DNA of 64,000 bases. Source: Diorhabda sublineata (Eukaryota; Arthropoda; Insecta; Coleoptera; Chrysomelidae). Both the position numbers and the translations under genes were made by a program. Below are positions 35,968-47,300 of this stretch, one piece after another. Within the stretch, counting starts at the first letter, position 1, and every line of letters begins with the position of its first letter. The notes below the pieces were generated by a model. That model saw only the letters and a list, made by a program, of their open reading frames with translations. It had not been told where the DNA came from and did no database searches. Location of the stretch: contig NC_079478.1 in assembly GCF_026230105.1 (NCBI RefSeq), forward strand, positions 19,731,653 through 19,795,652, given 5' to 3'.

Positions 35968-37292
35968 TACGAGGGCTGCTACTTAAGTTTTGAGATCATA
36001 AAATTTGTCATTTTTAATGGTGAACGTACTCAGAACGTATTACCATACGAATGCTATTCGAATTGTACACTTCTTCTTCTCATTGAAGATTGGCGATCAC
36101 GTTTTTAAATGCGTCTCGGTCCCTCGCAACATGTAACAATTCTCCGACGGTGAGATTTGTCCATGTTACGGAGCCAGGATTTCTTCTTCTTGCCGATGCC
36201 TTTCTTTCCCTTTACTCTTTCCTGCATTACGTTCTGTAGCAGAAGGTATTTGTCGTTTTGTAAGATCTGTCCGATGTAAGATGTTTTTCTTATCTTAATA
36301 ATTGTCAATAGCTTTTTTTGCTACCAATGCGTCTTAGTACTTCGTCGTTGGAGATTCTGTCAGTCCACATCTCAAATGCCTCAAGTTTTTTGATCATTTG
36401 AGCTTTCATATCCGTACGGCAGTACTGAACACATATAACATTCCATGAATCTTATTCTGACGTAGAGGTTTAGATTTCTGTTCGGAAACATTGAGGAGTA
36501 CTTGACAAATGCCTTTCGAGACATTTCAATTCTGATCTTGATTTCTTCGGCTTGATAAATTTGAGCGGTTATGGCTGAACCAAGATACTTGTATTTTTGC
36601 ATAGTTGTACACAGTTGCTTGAAATATTTATCTTGGTGGAAAAAATCGAATCAAATCACGAACATTTTTTACAATTATTTTCTATGACTTTCGATGTGGA
36701 TTAAACCAACAGCAGTGTACCTTTAAATCGCTTCCACTTCTGATGATGAAACATCCAATTATTAAAAATAAATAAAATATTAAATTTCCAAATTTAATAG
36801 TTATCGCACTTTCCTACAGAATGAATTGCGTGGAGGTCGACTAAAATTGGCTGTTGTACCAGAAAACATCGATGTTTTTTCGAAATAACTGGACATGTCT
36901 CCACCGTTCCATTAAAGCAACATAGAACGGTTAGTTCTGAACGGTACACCTGCATTTGTTTGCCAGAAATGTATGAAAATCAAGGAAACCAATCGCAGAT
37001 GACGAATGATTCTCCACCACAACAATGTGAGTTCCCACACATCAGTTCAAACAAAAACGTTTTTTGAACAGGCAAAACATCGAAATGGTATAAAAAACAA
37101 TACAAAAATATACAATTATAAATTTTTGTTTTATTTATATCTTTATGTTGTACAAATGTTAGGTACCTCAATCAGAATGGAAAAAATACTTCGATAATTG
37201 GTTTATATTGATCTCAATAGAGAATATTTTGAAAAACAATATCAAATATTTGTTTTTATTTGTCTATCTCAAAACTTGAACAGCAATACTTT
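35968..37292 (+). mobile_element. Mariner (TACGAGGG family) with both termini, interrupted by a LINE
   Basis: The left terminus TACGAGGGCTGCTAC and AAGTTTTGAGAT (35969-35998) is mirrored on the right by ATCTCAAAACTTGAACAGCA (37264-37283). The plus-strand coding remnant includes the run ILHHNNVSSHTSVQTKTF (second catalytic region, Asp lost to Asn) and, near 37165-37210, SEWKKYFDNWF-like sequence. Large internal deletions and frameshifts are present. A LINE-B fragment fills 36072-36610. The satellite array starts within 15-30 bp of the right terminus. Confidence 0.85.
36072..36610 (-). pseudogene. LINE family B fragment nested in mariner
   Basis: The minus strand reads YKYLGSAITAQ, then IRIEMSRKAFVKYSSMF, VLPYGYESS, TSYIGQILQNDKY, and then GKKGIGKKKKSWLRNMDKS. 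These are consecutive C-terminal RT blocks of the family with the YGVETW motif. The 3' end has the GAGAAGAAGAAG tail at 36068-36080. The flanking mariner continues on both sides, so the LINE came later. Confidence 0.85.
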
Positions 37293-37305
37293 TATAGTTC
37301 AGATT

Positions 37306-39076
37306 TTAGCAATGTAATGTGATATTTCCAGAAGTAATGTCAAATTTCCAGAAGTAATGTCAAATTTCCAGAAGTAATGTAAAATTTTCAGAAGTAATGT
37401 AAAATTTTTAGAAGTAATGTCAAATATCCAGATGTAATGTCAAATTTCCAGAAGTAATGTAAAATTTTCAGAAGTAATGTCAAATTTCTAGAAGTAATGA
37501 CAAATTTCCAGAAGTAATGTCAAATTACTAGAAGTAATGACAAATTTCCAGAAGTAATGTCAAATTTCCAGAAGTAATGTCAAATTTCCAGAAGTAATGT
37601 AAAATTTTCAGATGTAATGTAAAATTTCCAGAAGTAATGTAAAATTTTCAGAAGTAATGTCAAATTTCTAGAAGTAATGACAAGTTTCCAGAAGTAATGT
37701 CAAATATCCAGAAGTAATGTCAAATTTTCAGAAGTAATGTCAAATTTCTAGAAGTAATGACAAATTTTCAGAAGTAATGTCAAATATCCAGAAGTAATGT
37801 CAAATTTTCAGAAGTAATGTCAAATTTCTAGAAGTAATGACAAGTTTCCAGAAGTAATGTCAAATATCCAGAAGTAATGTCAAATTTTCAGAAGTAATGT
37901 CAAATTTCCAGAAGTAATGTAAAATTTTCAGATGTAATGTAAAATTTCCAGAAGTAATGTAAAATTTTCAGAAGTAATGTCAAATTTCTAGAAGTAATGA
38001 CAAGTTTCCAGAAGTAATGTCAAATATCCAGAAGTAATGTCAAATTTTCAGAAGTAATGTCAAATTTCTAGAAGTAATGACAAATTTTCAGAAGTAATGT
38101 CAAATATCCAGAAGTAATGTCAAATTTTCAGAAGTAATGTCAAATTTCTAGAAGTAATGTAAAATTTTCAGATGTAATGTAAAATTTCCAGAAGTAATGT
38201 AAAATTTTCAGAAGTAATGTCAAATTTCTAGAAGTAATGACAAGTTTCCAGAAGTAATGTCAAATTTCCAGAAGTAATGTCAAATTTTCAGAAGTAATGT
38301 CAAATTTCCAGAAGTAATGTAAAATTTCCAGAAGTAATGTAAAATTTTCAGATGTAATGTAAAATTTCCAGAAGTAATGTAAAATTTTCAGAAGTAATGT
38401 CAAATTTCTAGAAGTAATGACAAGTTTCCAGAAGTAATGTCAAATATCCAGAAGTAATGTCAAATTTTCAGAAGTAATGTCAAATTTCCAGAAGTAATGT
38501 CAAATTTCCAGAAGTAATGTAAAATTTTCAGATGTAATGTAAAATTTCCAGAAGTAATGTAAAATTTTCAGAAGTAATGTCAAATTTCTAGAAGTAATGA
38601 CAAGTTTCCAGAAGTAATGTCAAATATCCAGAAGTAATGTCAAATTTTCAGAAGTAATGTCAAATTTCCAGAAGTAATGTAAAATTTTCAGATGTAATGT
38701 AAAATTTCCAGAAGTAATGTAAAATTTTCAGAAGTAATGTCAAATTTCTAGAAGTAATGACAAGTTTCCAGAAGTAATGTCAAATATCCAGAAGTAATGT
38801 CAAATTTTCAGAAGTAATGTCAAATTTCCAGAAGTAATGTAAAATTTTCAGATGTAATGTAAAATTTCCAGAAGTAATGTAAAATTTTCAGAAGTAATGT
38901 CAAATTTCTAGAAGTAATGACAAGTTTCCAGAAGTAATGTCAAATATCCAGAAGTAATGTCAAATTTTCAGAAGTAATGTCAAATTTCTAGAAGTAATGA
39001 CAAATTTTCAGAAGTAATGTCAAATATCCAGAAGTAATGTCAAATTTTCAGAAGTAATGTCAAATTTCCAGAATTA
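37306..39076. repeat. Minisatellite: 20-bp monomers in an 8-monomer higher-order repeat
   Basis: About 87 monomers of consensus CAAATTTCCAGAAGTAATGT are kept in strict 20-bp register from 37321 to 39060. Monomer variants recur in a fixed order of eight (160 bp). Clean units lie at 38521-38680 and 38681-38840, with rearranged versions starting at 37601, 37921, 38161, 38341 and 38841. The left part (37321-37600) is irregular and looks older. Every frame contains stops (TAA), so it is not coding. Many monomers contain TTCCAGAA or TTCTAGAA. Confidence 0.98.
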
Positions 39077-40257
39077 ATTTCAGAAGTAAGAGTAAAATTA
39101 TATTGAATTTCGGAGATACGCCACGTACTATATTCTGATTCATTCCCTTTCTAGATTTCTTATCAGCGATTAGTCCCCAAGTTTAAGGAAATCTAGTTCA
39201 CATTGGTAGAGAATATTTAATATCACTAATTGTTTTTTGAATAGTTTCACATTATAACTATTTACTTTCATTTGTTAAGAATAGATTCGGATTACGCCAC
39301 CACTGTTTTAGTTGAATAGCTCCACGCACCCGACCAACGTGTATCACCCATCCTCTACATATGAGAACATCGTTTCGGTCTTCATGTCGTATCCATCATC
39401 CAGTCCGCGCTACATGCCCAGGGAATTGGAATCTTGCCTGTTTTATATTTTCGCAGAATATCTTCCGATATGTTACCACGTCAATAAATTCCGACACTAA
39501 CCATCAAAGAAAGTTGGTTATTTATTCTACTATATAAAAATTTCTATTCAAAGGTTACATATTCCAAGGGTACCGTGACTAATCTAAACTGACCGGATTC
39601 ACTTATTTCGAAATTCTGTCAATTAAAAAATTTAAAATGTGGATTTCACTTAGTAAGAAAAATAATCATTTTATAGAGGGCATCCTAGAACATAAAGGGT
39701 TAGGTATAGACACAATTTTCAAAAAATTCTCAAAGTATGATATCTTCAACATATACTCTAAAAATTTGAAGTGAATCCGATAAATAAAGTGTTCAAAGTA
39801 CATTTTCTAAAAAATTAAAACAAAACACTAAAGTAAACTTAATTATAGTATTCACCACAATTTCTACTCTTGTTAAATATAAAAAATATGTTGTACAGTT
39901 TCCAACAGCAAGTACACGTGGACTAGGATTCAAACTTGTAGTTGAATAATTATGGAAATTAATATGTTCCTTCCTGTCCTTTCCTTTCGTTGGGCATTAT
40001 TATGAAATAAATAGGATATGGATTGCACAATTTTTGTAACCTGATGGGGATGCCGGCTATTTTAGATAAAACTACGCATACAATATTACTCAGGCAAAAT
40101 TTATATTGTAGTAAAACCGTTGCAGAAGTCTTGATAACAGAAACTGTTATCTATACAGGAGCCCCAAGAGCTGGACAACGGGACCAAGCCTGGGACTGTA
40201 CTGCGCAGCTAAGGTTAAGTGTGCTAGCCTGGGCTTAAGTCTGGTCAACTGAACATT
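39077..40257. other. Unassigned stretch
   Basis: The plus-strand ORF at 39312-39500 is unrecognised. On the minus strand, near 39390-39480, FQFPGHVARTG faintly recalls the FGHVxR motif of LINE C-termini, but the support is too weak to call. Confidence 0.3.
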
Positions 40258-40461
40258 GGCCGTACCTGTAGTTTCCTAGCTTTGGCCCAAAACTGGCGAG
40301 CCCAAGCTCGGCCATTCAATGGGAACCCAGACCTGGGACAAATCTGGGTAACCCAGCTTTGGCCATGCCTGTGATTTCCCAGCCTTAGTCCATGACGGGC
40401 AAGCCTAACGTTAGCCGTTCTATGGGAACCCAGACTTGAGTCAGATCTGGTTAACCCAGAC
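40258..40461. repeat. Two tandem units of about 103 bp, GC-richer than surroundings
   Basis: Units 40258-40360 and 40361-40461 align: GGCC(G/A)T, CCTGT, TTTCC, GCCxA, TGGGAACCCAGAC(C/T)TG, and ATCTGG(G/T)TAACCCAG. A partial earlier unit covers 40212-40257. A related TTTGGCC / CCAAxxxTGG-rich piece recurs at 40870-41000. Family unknown. Confidence 0.65.
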
Positions 40462-41139
40462 TCTTTGACAGAAACATCCCACTCTCATTTCTACCAAATA
40501 CCAAATATCTGATTGTGACCGACGTTAGCAAAGAAGGTTAAGTCCCCAACTTCATGCTTAATATGTTTATGTCTACCGTCGATAAGATAAATCGTGTTTT
40601 GTTCGGCTGATTCTAACGATGACAATGTATATGACAGTGATAATCTGCTCCCTAATGAAGTCCCTCAAAATGTAGAAGAAACCATTGAACCAAAAGAAAA
40701 ACTTCCAGTAATTTTTATATCAACTATTGACAATTTAGAAAAAACTAGTTGTATCAAAGATTGTCACGTTAACTTTTCATTGTGATGCAATAAAAAATAA
40801 GAATGATTAAAATATAATTCATATCTTTTTTGATTATGAGTTTGTAAGCATATGTTCAGCTGTAACAACCAAAAACGGCTCAGGCTTGGGAACAAAGAAT
40901 GGCCTTAATGATAACAACCAAGCCTGGCACGCTGTTATCATCCCGGTCTTTAGCCAATGGCCAAGGTTGTACCAATCTTGGCCCATATTTGGCCCCGTTG
41001 TTTCTTCTTGCATGGATAATGGAGAAAAACAAGCAATGCCATCAACTAAAAATGTTTATATGAATGATTTAACTGTAAAACTGTATATGTGTGTATAAAA
41101 GTGTATATTGTAAGCTATGTGAGTATTGAAAAAAAAACA
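40462..41139. other. Unassigned stretch with short ORFs
   Basis: Plus-strand ORFs at 40594-40785 (acidic, SNDDNVYDSDN start) and 40886-41098 have no recognised similarity. The inverted pair GATAACA / TGTTATC lies at 40910-40940. Confidence 0.3.
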
Positions 41140-41640
41140 ATACAGCTGAGTTTAAGGAATGGTTTGAATTGCATGAAGATGAGTGTACTGTTAATCACAA
41201 AGGGTCTTCAGGGAAAATGGAGGTGAGTGCGATGGTCGAAATGTTTCAGCAGATTGAAACAAAATTTGGGGTTAAATAATTAAACTACATTAGCAATGGT
41301 GATTCGACGACATATTCTGGAATTATAAAAGCAGATCCCTACAAAAATACAACCGTAAATTAGAAGAAATGTATAGGGCATGTTTAGAAGCGGATGGAGA
41401 CTCGAATACGTACATTGAAAACTAACTAAAAAGATCTTGGTCGTAGAGGAAAGCTCAAGGGAAAAGTGATTGACAAATTAACTGTAAACTATGTTGTGAT
41501 TGTGATTCTATCGAAGATATAGACTCTGCTATAAAGGCAACTTTTTATCACCACAGCTTGAGCAAAGATTGTTGGTCAAGATTTGTCAGTGGAATCAATC
41601 AGAACAGTAATGAGAGCTTCAACCAACTAGTATGAAAAAT
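41140..41640 (+). pseudogene. Mutator-like transposase fragment
   Basis: The plus-strand frame shows HKGSSGKMEVSAMVEMFQQI, then ISNGDSTTYSGIIKADPY, KKCIGHV and GKLKGKVIDKLTVNY. This order (HxGSSxxME, DGDSxTY, CIGHVQKRM, GKLTxxxIDKL) belongs to the Mutator-like transposase domain widespread in insect genomes. DGDS has become NGDS here. Stops and frameshifts at about 41360-41440 make it dead. It ends where Ty3/gypsy-like sequence begins. Confidence 0.82.
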
Positions 41641-41849
41641 ATGCCCAAAAACGATAAATACTAATTTTATTATTGTACAAAGTGCTTGATACATAGCTAC
41701 TAGTATATTAAATGAAATACAAATTCATTATTGACTATAATGACTCTGGGTCTTAATTGTGGGCCTAAATCATATCGGTATACCGAAAAAACGGATGCTG
41801 CACATGTGAAAGTGGCATATAAGCGCGGTAACGATACTACTGGACAATG

Positions 41850-42660
41850 TAGGATGCAAACTGTTTTCTACCTTCGACTTGAAATCTGGATATTGGCAAG
41901 TGAAGATGAGCCCAGATAGATAGAGTGAAAACTGCTCTTGCCATTGGATCCGGATTATAACAATTTAACGTTATGCCAATCGAGGTGAATCAGGCGACAT
42001 TTGAAAAAATATTGGAAAACTTTTTGAGAATTTTGGAAAACATGCCTTGTCTATTAGGACAACATCGTGGAGCTTGGGAAGATATTGGTTAAACATCTAA
42101 AGTCAGCTATCTGGATGGTGGTAGATCCAGAGAAAGTTTCTTACATTCAGCGATGACCGCAACCAACCAAAAAATATCAAATTAAGAGTTTCCTTGGACT
42201 GTAAATATTATTGAAGGTGTAAAGAAATTGCCTAGCCACTAACTCAATTCACAGAACAAACAAGAGCTTTCCATTAGGATGAAGACTGTCAAATGGCGTT
42301 TCAGTCCTTGAAAATGCATCCAAACACAACGTCGATATTAGGAGATCCATTACCATAGGTATACTTCATTGTTGACAAAGATACAAGTAACGTAGACTAG
42401 GGAAGTGTTCTGAAAGAGAAAAAGAAAGAATACTCTCGAAACCAAAACTAAAAGGAAGCTTTTAAAAGTAGTGGAAGTCTGTTACCAGTATCTCGATGGA
42501 AGGAAATTCTTAATGCAGACTGATCATGCAGCACTCAAGTGGTTGATGCCGTTTAAGTATCCGAGGACCAAATCGCGAGATGGGTTGAATGATTTCATTA
42601 GTACAATTTAAACATCGAGCTGGTCTGAGTTACCACAACGCCGTGCTCAGCTGACTGTTT
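41850..42660 (+). pseudogene. Ty3/gypsy pol fragment (RT to RNase H)
   Basis: LFSTFDLKSGYWQVKMSPD (about 41866-41920) is the conserved gypsy RT entry block. The LGDPLP and DxDTSNVDxGSVL pieces (42340-42410) match the RNase H start. GRKFLMQTDHAALKWLM (42488-42548) matches the later RNase H block, and a degraded HRAGLxxxNAD-like end follows. The YLDD catalytic box is not readable. There are multiple frameshifts and stops, and no LTRs were found. Confidence 0.87.
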
Positions 42661-42899
42661 CAACTGCAATAAGGCAGAATCTAGCTTTCAAGAGCTACAG
42701 TAGACAAAGAAGAACGATCACCTACTAGCATCAGAAAAGATCGCGTAAAAGTGATTCGTTCATAGAAAGAATTGAATCGACGACCTACCTGCAATAAGTG
42801 TCAAGATTTTCACTGGGGCTTGAAACAAATTAGGCTCGGTGAGATTTCTTAATCTTAGCAGAAGACCTGAAAAGAAGGCTTGAAAATGATGATGCTACA

Positions 42900-43440
42900 A
42901 GGAGGAAAGACAGTTATTCCGAGAACGAGATTCTTCCAGGTAAGAATATATGAAAGTGGGAAGAGTTGCAGAGCGATGGACGTTTTAAAATTACTGAAGA
43001 ATTTAAGTACATAGTATATATACTATGAACACCAACAATAAAATAGAAGAAGAAATACGGATGAGGTTAAATGCAGCCTGTAGATGTTCTTGGAGCCTAT
43101 CGAAATTACTTAAAAGTAAACACACTGCTGTAAAACACACCCAATAACATTTGAAAATAAAAAATAATAAAATATTAAGGAGGATATATGGGCCAGTTTT
43201 TGAAGCAGAATACTTAAAAAGAGAACTCAGGGACTGGGACAGACGATCAGATATTGTGGCTGTGAGAAGAAGCAGAAGATCAACCAAAAGGATGGCGCCC
43301 ACTGGGAAGACCAAGAGCAAGATGGAATGACCAAGTGGGTGAAGATGTAAGGAGACTTGGTGGAGAATTAGACATGGCTGAGGATAGAAAATTATGGAGG
43401 CAACTTATGGGCGAGAACAAAAATTAACTTGGATTATTAG
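42900..43440 (+). pseudogene. LINE RT C-terminal fragment, third family
   Basis: The plus strand reads FKITEEFKYIVYILNTNNKI, EEEIRMRLNAACRCSWSLSK, LLKSKHTAVK, and after a frame change GRPRARWNDQVGEDVRRLGG, LDMAEDRKLWRQLMGENKN then a stop. The FKYLGSxIT, KLLRSK and GRPRxRWxDxVxxD signatures are typical of LINE C-termini and differ from families A and B. It lies head-on to the 3' end of sdt. Confidence 0.82.
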
Positions 43441-44126
43441 TGGTAGAGTATTTGTTTATTTTATCTATTTTTGAGGATGATTAGTATATTATACAGGTAG
43501 TACTCATTAAAATTCCATTTATAACTATTCCTTATCCTTTATTGATTAAAACAGTTTTAACAATAAGAATAAAATTATATCGAGACAAAACTCATTTTTT
43601 CAAATTTTATAAAGTATATACATTTCGAGTTTTCATGCTAGATATACATAGCTACAAACATACTTTGAACAATTTTAAATTTTATACAATTTTAAATATT
43701 TACATTCATTATTGCCGCCTTTTTTGCAAAAAGTCCTCTTTAAAATATTTCCTATATTAATATTACACTTCAAAAAGAGAGTATCACATGTTTATGTTTA
43801 TGTTTTGCACACACCTGTTCAATCAATTCTTTTGATCTTCTTAAAAGGGATTTAAACAGTTCCGAACACTTTTTAAATACTTGAAATTGTATACCCTTCA
43901 ATTATTTTTACATAATCTGCACTCCTAACGATGTAACTGGTACAAGAATTTAGAACAGGTTCACTAGATTTACTAAACAATACGAATGAAACAAATATTC
44001 TAATAGTTGAGTACCACGTTAAAAAAGGTTGACATAAATGGATTAATATATAATTAAAAATATTCAATTGATATACAAACAATTTGAGCTTTAAAAAGTT
44101 CTAGATTTAAAAATTATAGGTTACAT
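43441..44126 (-). other. Probable sdt 3' untranslated region and flank
   Basis: Downstream of the sdt stop codon (44127-44129) the minus strand is AT-rich. Candidate polyadenylation signals AATAAA (TTTATT on plus) lie at 43538-43543 and 43455-43460. The exact end cannot be set without transcripts. The ORFs at 43542-43760 and 43873-44082 look spurious. Confidence 0.4.
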
Positions 44127-44309
44127 TTAGCAACCTTTCACCCATGCCGCTGGCACCCACTGAGGTTCTCTTTCTAAACTGTTAATTTCATTTAGTAATT
44201 GATGATACGCCCTTTCGGTATCATTGTTTATGATGATAAGATCAAAAAAGTGCCCATATTTGTCTTCCATTGTACGAGCCTTTTCTATAGTATCTTTCAG
44301 CTCTTCTTC
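44127..44309 (-). CDS. sdt: sdt exon h: guanylate-kinase-like C-terminus and stop
   Basis: 183 nt. It encodes EEELKDTIEKARTMEDKYGH, FFDLIIINNDTERAYHQLLN, and EPQWVPAAWVKGC followed by TAA at 44127-44129. The EPQWVPxxW end is shared by PALS1 and the MPP2/6 group. Here it carries a four-residue extension VKGC after the Trp. Confidence 0.95.
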   Translation of the reverse strand, partial: EEELKDTIEKARTMEDKYGHFFDLIIINNDTERAYHQLLNEINSLEREPQWVPAAWVKGC

Positions 44310-47300
44310 CTATAAGAAAAAAAGGATTATTGTGAAGATTTTTGACAAGTCAGTTTCATAATCAAACAAAATTAATCTGTAGTTGATATATGGTTTCAAA
44401 CACTGTTTGTTTCAAATCGACAAAAATTCAATTGGAAATTCTCGGACGTCATAGAGACTATTGGATTGCAAGGCTTAGATGACAAGAAGAAAATATGATA
44501 TGTAATGTCAGATATTGATAGTATCAATATCCTATACATTTTTAATAATTTGCGTATGTTAATATGATTGTTTGCATTATACTTAAAACTTAAAAAAACC
44601 TCTCTTTGAATAATATGACGATTTCCACTTGAGGCAGCAAACTAGCGGCCATTATTATAATGTGCCAAAAAACAGACATTCAGGCGTCAGTCGGCGTTGT
44701 ACTACATCCACGTAAACTTATCCATTGTTAATGCTCCCGCCAAGTGTGATTCGTTTTCTACAAGCTGAAGACGATAGTGCTGCAGAAAAACATCGGAGAA
44801 TGAGTCGTGTGTATGGGGAAAACTTCATGAGTGATGGTGTTGTGCCTGAATTGTGTCGAAAGTTTAAATATGGCCGTAATGATGTGCATGATGAAAGGAA
44901 CCAAGGACGCAAATGTGCCATTTCAGATGACCTGGTTCCACGAGTTGACAGAATGGTTAAAGAAAAGCGCAAATTCATCATTACTGCTCTGAATACGGAA
45001 TTTCCAGAAGTTTCAAGGTCTGTTTTGTACTCTATTGTTGATGAACGGTTAGGCTACATTGACGGCAACTTTCTTTGAAAAGGGTTTTGAAAAGTTTGTA
45101 CAAAGATATGATAAATGTCTCAATCTCTTCGGTGAACCAATCTTTTGGTACAATTATTGTTTCATATGAACTTGTCTCTTATTTATAGCCTATCGGAGGT
45201 TCAAAGGTCCTCATATCTTTATATCATAGATGTGATGTCACATAATGTTTCAATTATCTAGATGCATTCGCCTAATCTGACAAATTTTTTTTAAATCATT
45301 GAATTTAATTATTTTAAAAGCTTAGAAAATAGCATGCAAATAAAAAAATATATGTTCATAAGTAGAATACTTGTATTTATAATAAAATGATTAAAAAAAT
45401 ATTTTTTATAAACCAGTGCATGTACTAGCAACATGAATGGAAACATCTGCGAGAAAAACCCACAGACAATAAAGATAACAGATATAAACTAAGTAAGATT
45501 ACAATAATAAAAAAAATAATAATAGCATTTGTATTTATTTCAAAATAAGTGATAAATGAAAACATTTTTTTTTAAATTGGAAGCACTGCATCAACTAAGC
45601 ATAAATTGAATAAAAATAAATTCAAGAGGTAAAGAAATGTGAGTACAAACATGGATCTTAGTCACAAATCTAAATTAAAATTATATCCTACACTGTGAAA
45701 TAAATATAGAAAAGTAATATCTGGCATATAGCACCATAATATAGACGATTTATGTCACAAGTGAATTATATTACACTATAACTCTCTTTGTTTTGAAAAC
45801 TAGGTACGTAAAAATATGCCCTAATCATCTATTAACTGAAAAAACTTTTCAGTCAATATAATGAACTTTGAGATACAGAAAACAAAATATGCCATTCGGA
45901 GCTTTGTGGTTTTGTTTGTACATAAAAAATATGTTTCATGCAATTGCACGCGAAATTTAATTTCGCGGCCGTTACCCATAGCAATGGCTGCGAAACCAAA
46001 CGTCACTTCCAAATTTGACATTTCTAAAATACTACAAAGATAAGGATTATTTTTTATTGAATACCAACAAATACATAAGTATTGGTTATTGCCTACATTC
46101 ACCAGATACTATCGACAGAAATTGGTATCAGACATTTTGTGTTTCGTGAAGAACTATCAAAATATTTTGTAGATATTGAAACATATCATTTCCATAGCAG
46201 ACAGTGACATTGTTAAATAAATTGAGCTGCTGTTGATTTTAGAGCAATAACATTTATTTACAATTATCTAGTTTAATAATTTTCACGATTACTCGAAAAA
46301 TAGTGGGTATGCCATGGCCGCGAAACTTTTTAACGACCTCAAGATAATTGTTCTTTCAGTACGTTAAAAAGGTATTTCGCGGCCTAAGCATACAAATAAC
46401 TATTCTCATAATCAGTATGAATACTTATACATTTATTTACTTAAAAAAACGTCATTTTATTATACTACAAAAGACAAAATTTAAAAAGATCGAGAAACGA
46501 CACAATTGACAGATACTGTCCTTGAATAATTCACGGTAAATCAACATCTTGAATAGGTTCGTAATTATGCATGCGCATTACAGCGATCGTGAATTTGTTA
46601 CCAAATGATTCGGAATTTATTAAAAATTGACAAAGCTGCCTCTAGTTGCGACGAACGAGTCTGTGATCAGCTGTGTTGGCGTCATTGCAACAGAAACCAG
46701 AGTGAGGACGAAGTGAGAAAGTGATAGATAAAGAAAGATTGAGAGAGGAATAGAAACGCGTAGAGGGGAATATATGCATCACGCACCTACACGCATTTAA
46801 TTTTATCGACGGATTTTTGTTACTTCGGCTTGTGGAAATCGTCTGATTATATATTTTTCGTTATCCTTGAATTATTTCCTTCAAAATATAAATAAAAAAT
46901 AGCCATTCTCGAGAATGTCGTGAATCTGCCAAATCTTAAATTTGACAATTGATGCAGCCATTGTGTAAATCATTATAATAATGTAATCATAAATAATAGA
47001 TTTGTTCTTGGTAGTTACACTGGAAGAATTAGTTCAGGAGGTGTACACTAAAGCGTTCTTTGTAGCAGAACCAGCGTTAGCGTTGCTGTGCAAGAGAACT
47101 GGTTCACCCAGTTCACTATACTGCTTGCACCAAGAACAAACCTAATATATGTAACAGTATTTACTGAATACCTATACATAATTTTTCAACAATTATGAAG
47201 GTTAATCTGAAGTTTATTTAGCCATAATCAGCATTAGGGAACGTACATATTTTATTTGAACTAGAGTTTCTATTTAACTGAAATCATCAATATTGTATGT

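Noticed and set aside
37306..39076. Possible CRISPR-like array
   Set aside because: Monomers are contiguous 20-bp repeats with no unique spacers, and the context is a eukaryotic genome.
39390..39480. LINE C-terminal motif FPGHVARTG on the minus strand
   Set aside because: One short match with no neighbouring RT blocks. Chance cannot be excluded.
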